Source of the DNA: an uncultured Clostridia bacterium
GTDB taxonomy: Bacteria; Bacillota; Clostridia; Christensenellales; Borkfalkiaceae
DNA: 10,280 nt
Assembly (NCBI GenBank): GCA_900548845.1
Contig: URMI01000018.1
Coordinates: forward strand, 1-10,280
Direction: 5' to 3'
In this document: positions 5,126 to 10,280 of the stretch, one piece after another
Layout: the number at the start of each line of letters is the position of its first letter
Position numbering within the stretch: position 1 is the first letter of the stretch
Made by a program: the position numbers and the translations under genes
The notes under the pieces: model-generated
Seen by the model: only the letters and a program-made list of their open reading frames with translations
Database searches by the model: none
Told to the model about the DNA's origin: nothing

Positions 5126-8100
5126 ATGAAGAAGCTTAGAATAGCTTTGGCTGTCGTCTTCTCGCTCTGCTTCTCGCTCTTCCTCGTTGCCTGCGGCGGC
5201 GGGAAGGAAGTGACCGAGATCGAGCTTTCAGGCGGCACCAGAACGTTCACCGAGGGCGAAGCGTTCTCGACCGGCGACTTACAGGTCACTGTTTATTACC
5301 GCGGGTCGGATAAGGCTGTCGTACTCGAATCCGGCAAATACGAGGTGGACGATTCCGCCTACAATCCCGATAAAGCGGGCACCTACACGATCGTCATCAC
5401 GCCCGAGCAGACGCCCGCAGAAGGCGCTCAGCCTGTGACGGCTACCTACGATGTCACGGTCGAACACAGCTGGACGGCGAGCACCGAAGAAGCCGGCACC
5501 GAAGTGTGCGGCTGCGGTGCAAAGCGCACCAACCTCACGGGCCTCAACGATAAGATGGTGATGATCGAGTGGAACAACCCCGCGACCATCGAGATCTCCG
5601 AGAATTCGCCCGCAGAGGCGCCCTCCAACGGGGAAAACCACGTCACCTACGGCGTGCTCGTCGCAGGGCAGACCATGACGCTCACCCTTCAGATCGACGC
5701 GGCGGATGCGAGCCAGAATTGGTTTGCGCCCCTCATGGGCTTCCGCAACGGCGCGGACGGCGTCCTTCCCCGTGAAGACCTCTGGGTCATTGTCGATGCA
5801 GGTAAATCTGGGTACACCACGCCCGGCATGACGGCGGGCACCGCTGCTACGGGCTCCGCCACGACGGAAAGCCCTCTTTGGCAGGTCTACTACCGCGGCG
5901 AAGCCATCAACGCCGGCGATATGCAGCCTTCCGGCGATCAGAAGGCGACCGTCGTCGTTCAGTACGACTACACGAGCGACAGCATCATGTATATCCGTCA
6001 CACCCTCACCCCTGCGGGCGGCGGTGCGACCAAGGAACTCATCTATTCCGTCCTTGTTCCCAACGCATCTTACGAGATCTGCGCTTACGGTGAGAAGTGC
6101 GAATACACGGTCACCGCGGTCGAAACGGTCATGAACACTTACATGACCGGCTTCGAAGGCAAGATCACGGCAAACCAGATCCAGGCCGAAGGCAAGATGT
6201 TCGATACGTCGGGCATTGAATCTACGGCTACCATGAGCGACGGCAACAAGGTCGAAGACCTGTTCAACGCTTACGCAATGCTTGACGGCTCCGTCGTCAA
6301 CCTTGCAGTTACCCCTCTTGCAGCCGGCATGACCGATTTCTATATCGAGTTCGCAGGCGCACAGTACTACCTCACTTCGGACGGCACGGCAGACGGCCAG
6401 GATTCCGTCACCGTTCTTCCCACTGAATTCACGCAGGTCACGGCGTCCGCCGTCGTCAAGGGCGAAGTCTTCGACGCGCCTCAGGTGGCTGCAGACTACG
6501 CCGTCGATGCTGCGGGCGACGCCGTTGAGATCGTCGTCACCGGTACGGCAAACATGCTGACGGCAGCGCAGAAGGAAGCGCTCGGCACCGACAAGTCCGC
6601 CTTCGTCGCGTTCAAGCTCTCCGCACTTTCCAAAGGCGTCACGGCTGTCTCCGTCGATAACGGCGGCTATGCAGTCCTTGTGGACGGCATCATCGAAGTC
6701 GTCCTTCCCGTCGGTGCAGATTACACCGTCACCATCACGGCAGGCGAAACGACGCAGACCGCGAAGGTCAACATGTCCAAAGTCACGGCCCCTACGGCAG
6801 GCGCTTATGTTTCCGCTTCCGACTTCACGCTCGACGCGGGCGGCACCTACACGGTCGTCTACACGGGCATCACGGGCGATGTCGATACGCTCTCCCTCGT
6901 CACGGGCGGCAAGCGCGACACGATCGCCGACATCAAGGCAGAGATCACTGAAGAAGGCAAGTACACCGCACTCCGCAACCAGATGTACATCAAGTCTGTC
7001 GAAGAGACCGAGGAAGGCCTTGTGGTCGTCTATGAAGTCGCGGCTCCTCAGATCGTCAACCTCTCCGCGACCAACGTATCCCGTGCCGTCGAGATCAGAA
7101 ATGCCGACAACGAGTCGCTCGCATCTCTCACGCTCTACTACAACATGTCCTTCAGCGATGCTCCTTCGGGCGAGTATGCGAAGATCTCCGACGACACCGT
7201 CGTGTTCATCTCGGGCGATCTCATGTACGTCATCAAGGGCGTCACGGCAGAGTCTGTTGCAGGCAAGCTCGAGTACACCGATCTCTTCATCGATGCTACG
7301 CTGAATATTCAGAATGAGACCGGCGAACCTTACGACGTTTCTATTTCTACCTCCTTCGATACGACGAGCAATGCCGTTGTTATCAGCCCCGACGCTTCCA
7401 ACGCGATCACGTTGGCAGATACGACGGTCGGTAAGCTTGTTGCACTCGGCAACGTCGGCGACGATACCGACTACGACTACGGCGCACTCATCATGTATCA
7501 GTTCTCTCTCAAGACCATTGGTCTCCGTGCAGAGGACAATGCAGAGACGTTCTACTTCACGGCAAACGAAGATACCGTCAATGGTCAGGAGACGTACACC
7601 GTCTATAAGGTGACCGAAAACGAGATCACGGCCTCCGAGGCTACGGTCGGCGAGCGCAAGACCACGCAGGTTTGGAGCTGCGTTACCGATGGTATCGAAG
7701 CTTACACCGATGAAAATGGTTTTGTGTTCGGTGCGATCATTACTCCCGCAACGGGCGTCCATACCTTCGGCGAGTACGACGAAAACAACGAGGCAGTCTG
7801 CTCCGTTTGTAACGCAGTCAAGACGAAGTACGTCGTCAGTGAGAACTCCTTCTACGAAGTCGTTGTCCTCGATAAGACCGTTTCGGAAGGCGTTCGTAAT
7901 ACCGATACCGACGGTGCAAACTGGTGGGTCGGCACGATGGGTCAGAAGACGCTTGTCGGCGACTTCGCGATCAAGTACACTTGGACGAACACGAGAGATG
8001 CTGCATATCTTAGCGACGGTGCGCTCATGCTCGAGTATGCTGGTCCCGATGAAGATATCGTTGATGGCCTCCATAAGAGATTCCTCGAAGCTGCTTCCGA

Positions 8101-9001
8101 TCAGAACAACAGTGCAGGTAGCGTCACGACTGTCAAGAACAGCCTTTGGGGTGAGGGTTCTACGATCACCTATAAGATCTATCAGAACGGTACGGAAACC
8201 ACCTACCCTGCAAATGCTTTTGACCAGGGCAAGACGACTTGGGAAGGCGAATACGAAGTGGTTGCGGTTCGTGTCGGTACGACCCTTACCATTACCGAAA
8301 CGGCTAACCTGACGAGCGGCGATGTTTGGACGGGCGTCCTCACGATCACCAACTTCTCGAGAGTCGACCTTCTTGCTCAGATCGGCGGTAACGCTTACTG
8401 GCTCGATGATATCACGGTCAACGTCGGTACGGTCTCGCAGACGACGAATGTCGCAGTCGGCGATGGTTACACCATTTCCGTTGACAGAGTCGATATCACG
8501 AACAATGATACCAAGAACGGTTGGTGGGATGGCTCGAGCTCCGCGCTCACTCTTCCCGAAGGTGATTTCGCGCTCGTTTATACCTGGCAGAACCTGAGAG
8601 ATCCCAACTGGTATCAGGATGCTGTCATTGAGTTCTGGAATGCAGACGCGGACTACTTCGATATGAACGTATTCCTTGGTAATGCAGCATGGGGCGATCT
8701 TGTGACGAAAGACATTGAAAAGACCTGCGTTAAGATGATCAACGGCGAAGTCGTCGATGATATCCCTCCTCAGGACGTTGCTTCTGAAGGCATTTGGCTC
8801 GGCGATTACACTGTTTATGTTATCAGATCGGGCGATACGCTCTACCTGTATCAGACGATGACGAGCAGTGTGAACGATAACGTCTATACTGTTGTCGAGT
8901 CCTTCTCCGGCTTTACGACTGAGGCGCTCTCTGCTTGTATCAGCGGTAACCCTTATTTCATCGATGGTATTACCGCATCTATCGGTACGATCGTTGAGTA
9001 A
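5126..9001 (+). CDS. Very large multidomain surface lipoprotein
   Basis: The product is about 1,291 residues and I recognise no named family for the whole. The signal peptide MKKLRIALAVVFSLCFSLFL ends in a lipobox, LVAC, with the lipidated cysteine at residue 23. Residues about 29-113 look like a Big_3 bacterial Ig-like domain (GEAFSTGDLQVTVYY). A cysteine motif follows (H114, C128, C130), then a beta-rich region at about 131-335 with NWFAPLMGF, a long beta-rich middle to about 875, and a second motif HTFGEY...CSVC (H879, C892, C895). Residues about 910-1103 and 1115-1291 are related modules: GDFAIKYTWTNTRD at 945 against GDFALVYTWQNLRD at 1146, and similar endings. They may be jelly-roll (LamG-like) glycan-binding domains. 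ATG 5126 is preferred because GGGGG at 5110-5114 is too close to ATG 5117. It stands alone between its own promoter and terminator. Confidence 0.9.
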   Translation: MKKLRIALAVVFSLCFSLFLVACGGGKEVTEIELSGGTRTFTEGEAFSTGDLQVTVYYRGSDKAVVLESGKYEVDDSAYNPDKAGTYTIVITPEQTPAEGAQPVTATYDVTVEHSWTASTEEAGTEVCGCGAKRTNLTGLNDKMVMIEWNNPATIEISENSPAEAPSNGENHVTYGVLVAGQTMTLTLQIDAADASQNWFAPLMGFRNGADGVLPREDLWVIVDAGKSGYTTPGMTAGTAATGSATTESPLWQVYYRGEAINAGDMQPSGDQKATVVVQYDYTSDSIMYIRHTLTPAGGGATKELIYSVLVPNASYEICAYGEKCEYTVTAVETVMNTYMTGFEGKITANQIQAEGKMFDTSGIESTATMSDGNKVEDLFNAYAMLDGSVVNLAVTPLAAGMTDFYIEFAGAQYYLTSDGTADGQDSVTVLPTEFTQVTASAVVKGEVFDAPQVAADYAVDAAGDAVEIVVTGTANMLTAAQKEALGTDKSAFVAFKLSALSKGVTAVSVDNGGYAVLVDGIIEVVLPVGADYTVTITAGETTQTAKVNMSKVTAPTAGAYVSASDFTLDAGGTYTVVYTGITGDVDTLSLVTGGKRDTIADIKAEITEEGKYTALRNQMYIKSVEETEEGLVVVYEVAAPQIVNLSATNVSRAVEIRNADNESLASLTLYYNMSFSDAPSGEYAKISDDTVVFISGDLMYVIKGVTAESVAGKLEYTDLFIDATLNIQNETGEPYDVSISTSFDTTSNAVVISPDASNAITLADTTVGKLVALGNVGDDTDYDYGALIMYQFSLKTIGLRAEDNAETFYFTANEDTVNGQETYTVYKVTENEITASEATVGERKTTQVWSCVTDGIEAYTDENGFVFGAIITPATGVHTFGEYDENNEAVCSVCNAVKTKYVVSENSFYEVVVLDKTVSEGVRNTDTDGANWWVGTMGQKTLVGDFAIKYTWTNTRDAAYLSDGALMLEYAGPDEDIVDGLHKRFLEAASDQNNSAGSVTTVKNSLWGEGSTITYKIYQNGTETTYPANAFDQGKTTWEGEYEVVAVRVGTTLTITETANLTSGDVWTGVLTITNFSRVDLLAQIGGNAYWLDDITVNVGTVSQTTNVAVGDGYTISVDRVDITNNDTKNGWWDGSSSALTLPEGDFALVYTWQNLRDPNWYQDAVIEFWNADADYFDMNVFLGNAAWGDLVTKDIEKTCVKMINGEVVDDIPPQDVASEGIWLGDYTVYVIRSGDTLYLYQTMTSSVNDNVYTVVESFSGFTTEALSACISGNPYFIDGITASIGTIVE

Positions 9002-9035
9002 AGCTTGACCTAAAACAACCTCATAAGTTGTGAAC

Positions 9036-9075
9036 AAAAGGGGGCTCCCGCGAGAGCGGGGGCTCTCTTTTTTTT
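9036..9075 (+). terminator. Strong rho-independent terminator after the lipoprotein gene
   Basis: Bases 9036-9051 pair with 9056-9071 in a 16-pair stem, with a few G-U pairs and a GAGA (GNRA) tetraloop. The stem's 3' arm runs into eight Ts at 9068-9075. This isolates the lipoprotein gene from the rpmG operon. Confidence 0.93.
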
Positions 9076-9168
9076 GTGTGCGGCAACAGGGGCGGGGGGA
9101 GGACGGTCACGCTTTGCCGTTCCGCGTCATAATTTTCTCAAAATTCCTTAACTTCCTTCCAAAATCGG

Positions 9169-9197
9169 TTGACAAGCCCCTCAAAGTGTGGTAAACT
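9169..9197 (+). promoter_or_regulatory. Promoter of the rpmG-secE-nusG operon
   Basis: TTGACA at 9169-9174 and TAAACT at 9192-9197 are 17 bases apart, with a TGG extended -10 element before the -10 box. The predicted start is near 9204, about 47 bases before rpmG. Confidence 0.75.
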
Positions 9198-9204
9198 TCC
9201 GTTG

Positions 9205-9232
9205 TGCACCTGGAAAGGGGTGTAATTTTTTT
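9205..9232 (+). promoter_or_regulatory. Attenuator-like hairpin in the rpmG leader
   Basis: TGCACC at 9205-9210 pairs with GGTGTA at 9219-9224 (one G-T) around an 8-base loop. One A and then seven Ts follow (9226-9232). It sits at the very start of the predicted leader and has the shape of a weak intrinsic terminator. No alternative pairing partner was identified. Confidence 0.35.
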
Positions 9233-9250
9233 GTATGGAGTTTATCACGC

Positions 9251-9415
9251 ATGGCTACCAAATCGACGAGAATGAAGATCACGTTCGAATGTACGGAATG
9301 CAAGAACAGAAATTACGACAGCTTCAAAAATAAGCGCAACGACCCCGACCGTCTCGAGCTCAAGAAGTACTGCCCCGTCTGCAAGAAGCACACCGTCCAC
9401 AAGGAATCCAAGTAA
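9251..9415 (+). CDS. rpmG: 50S ribosomal protein L33
   Basis: The 54-residue product is a full-length L33, a small zinc-ribbon protein of the large ribosomal subunit near the E site. Both cysteine pairs are intact (C14/C17 and C41/C44), so it is the zinc-binding C+ form. The order rpmG-secE-nusG is common in Firmicutes. The start is ATG 9251, with GGAG at 9237-9240, 10 bases upstream. The frame stays open to a GTG at 9188, but that would begin before the predicted transcription start and lacks L33 similarity. Confidence 0.95.
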   Translation: MATKSTRMKITFECTECKNRNYDSFKNKRNDPDRLELKKYCPVCKKHTVHKESK

Positions 9416-9450
9416 ATTTCCCGCGCTCTTTTGCGCATAGGAGAATGAGA

Positions 9451-9741
9451 ATGCAAAAGTCCAACGATAGCATCGAAAAGACGGCAGACGTCAAAAAGCA
9501 GGACGCGCCCAAAAAGCCCGCAAAAAAGGGGGATAAGAAGCCCAACATCTTCGTCCGCGCGGGCAGAAAGATCAAAGAGACGTTCTCCGAACTCAAGCGT
9601 GTCACCTGGCCTACGCTCCCGCAGGCACTCAAGTCGACGGGCGTCGTCCTCGTCATCGTGCTCATCTTCCTCATCGTCATCACGGCGATCAACTACGGTT
9701 TTTCTGCGCTCCTGCAGCTTCTGACCGATCTGGGGGTCTAA
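9451..9741 (+). CDS. secE: Preprotein translocase subunit SecE
   Basis: SecE clamps SecY in the SecYEG membrane channel. The 96-residue product is the short single-span type. It has a lysine-rich, low-complexity N-terminus (KKPAKKGDKK), the amphipathic signature FSELKRVTWPTLPQA just before the membrane, and one transmembrane segment at about 63-87. AGGAG at 9439-9443 is 7 bases from ATG 9451 but only 1 from the in-frame ATG at 9445, so 9451 is chosen. It lies 35 bp after rpmG and 3 bp before nusG. Confidence 0.93.
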   Translation: MQKSNDSIEKTADVKKQDAPKKPAKKGDKKPNIFVRAGRKIKETFSELKRVTWPTLPQALKSTGVVLVIVLIFLIVITAINYGFSALLQLLTDLGV

Positions 9742-9744
9742 CTC

Positions 9745-10280
9745 ATGGCAATGACAGACAGCGAGCCCAAGTGGTATATCCTTCATACCTATTCGGGCTA
9801 TGAATCGATGGTAAAGGACAGCCTTCTGCGGCTGATCGAAAACAACAACTTGAGCGACAGCATCGTCGACGTCAAGATCCCCACCGAACAGACCATCGAA
9901 GAAAAAGCGAACGGCAAGAAAAAGGTCGTCGAACGCAAGCTCCTGCCCTGCTATGTCTTCATCAAGATGGTCTATTCCAACCAGCTTTGGTACCTCGTCA
10001 CCAACACGCGCGGCGTGACGGGTTTCTGCGGCCCTCAGGGCCGTCCCATCCCCATGCGCGAGGACGAGATAAGAAGGATGCGCCTTGAGGAGTACGTCTC
10101 CGACGCAGACTTCAAGGTGGGCGATAAAGTCGCCATCGACAACGGGCCTTTGGAAGGGTTCGAAGGCACCATCGTCGAACTCAACGCCGAACAGCAGCAT
10201 GCCAAGGTGGATATTCTCATGTTCGGCCGTCAGCAGGAAGTCGAGGTCGAATACATCCAGAAGATCGGAAGAGCACACGT
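9745..10280 (+). CDS. nusG: Transcription termination/antitermination factor NusG, 3' end lost at contig end
   Basis: NusG binds RNA polymerase and alters pausing and termination. The N-terminal NGN domain has KWYILHTYSGYE (9-20) and KLLPCYVFIKM (65-75). The KOW domain starts at about 123 (FKVGDKVAIDNGPLEGFEG). Genuine sequence ends at residue 172 (VEVEYIQ), where family members normally have only a few more residues. The bases after 10261 are sequencing adapter, so the final seven translated residues (KIGRAHV) are false. The start is ATG 9745, with GGGGG at 9732-9736 giving a spacing of 8; ATG 9751 is an alternative. It follows secE by 3 bp. Confidence 0.95.
   Translation, partial: MAMTDSEPKWYILHTYSGYESMVKDSLLRLIENNNLSDSIVDVKIPTEQTIEEKANGKKKVVERKLLPCYVFIKMVYSNQLWYLVTNTRGVTGFCGPQGRPIPMREDEIRRMRLEEYVSDADFKVGDKVAIDNGPLEGFEGTIVELNAEQQHAKVDILMFGRQQEVEVEYIQKIGRAH
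10262..10280. other. Illumina TruSeq adapter sequence (assembly artefact)
   Basis: AGATCGGAAGAGCACACGT is exactly the start of the standard Illumina read-through adapter. It replaces the end of nusG and is not biological. Confidence 0.97.

Noticed and set aside
5279..9037. Open reading frame of 1,252 codons on the - strand opposite the lipoprotein gene
   Set aside because: Its codons sit exactly opposite the sense codons. It stays open because the sense gene avoids TTA, CTA and TCA codons, as expected from its GC-rich codon use. The translation is rich in Arg and Asp with no domain, and the sense frame has promoter, signal peptide and terminator.
9188..9250. N-terminal extension of L33 from a GTG
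   Set aside because: It begins inside the predicted promoter, lacks a ribosome binding site and adds residues not found in L33.

Overview
The window is a GC-rich stretch from a Gram-positive bacterium of the Firmicutes/Clostridia type. Three things point that way: a conserved prmA-rsmE-mtaB-HIT block of the kind that follows dnaK/dnaJ in Firmicutes, two sporulation-type membrane-anchored proteins (YwmB-like and SpoIIQ-like), and an rpmG-secE-nusG block. The mix of high GC, sporulation-type genes and a very large Big_3-type lipoprotein is reminiscent of uncultured gut lineages such as Christensenellales/Borkfalkia, but that is an impression and was not tested. All convincing genes are on the + strand.

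Region 1 (1-3264) is a tight operon for translation maintenance. It holds prmA (ribosomal protein L11 methyltransferase), rsmE (16S rRNA m3U1498 methyltransferase), mtaB (tRNA ms2t6A37 methylthiotransferase) and a HIT-family nucleotide hydrolase. The junctions are 0 bp, a 4-bp overlap and 21 bp. A perfect TATAAT lies only 7 bp before the prmA start, with no visible ribosome binding site.

Region 2 (3265-3603) has no gene. It holds a cluster of strong hairpins whose imperfect pairs are C/A on the + strand and so G-U on the - strand, which hints at a structured - strand RNA or a palindromic element. It ends in a terminator-like hairpin that also contains the Shine-Dalgarno of the next gene.

Region 3 (3604-4958) carries a short YwmB-like protein, three tandem 34-bp repeats that start inside its last codons, a sigma-F-like promoter candidate, and a membrane-anchored M23/LytM protein like SpoIIQ. 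It closes with a strong terminator. The spoIID gene often found in this cluster is absent.

Region 4 (4959-9075) is a single-gene unit with a strong sigma-A promoter, two operator-like inverted repeats and an excellent terminator. It encodes a lipoprotein of about 1,291 residues with an N-terminal Big_3-like domain, a long beta-rich middle, and two related C-terminal modules of about 200 residues.

Region 5 (9076-10280) has a promoter with an attenuator-like leader hairpin, then rpmG, secE and nusG. nusG is cut near its natural 3' end. The last 19 bases are Illumina adapter, so this is the true end of an assembled contig and the last seven translated residues are artefactual.
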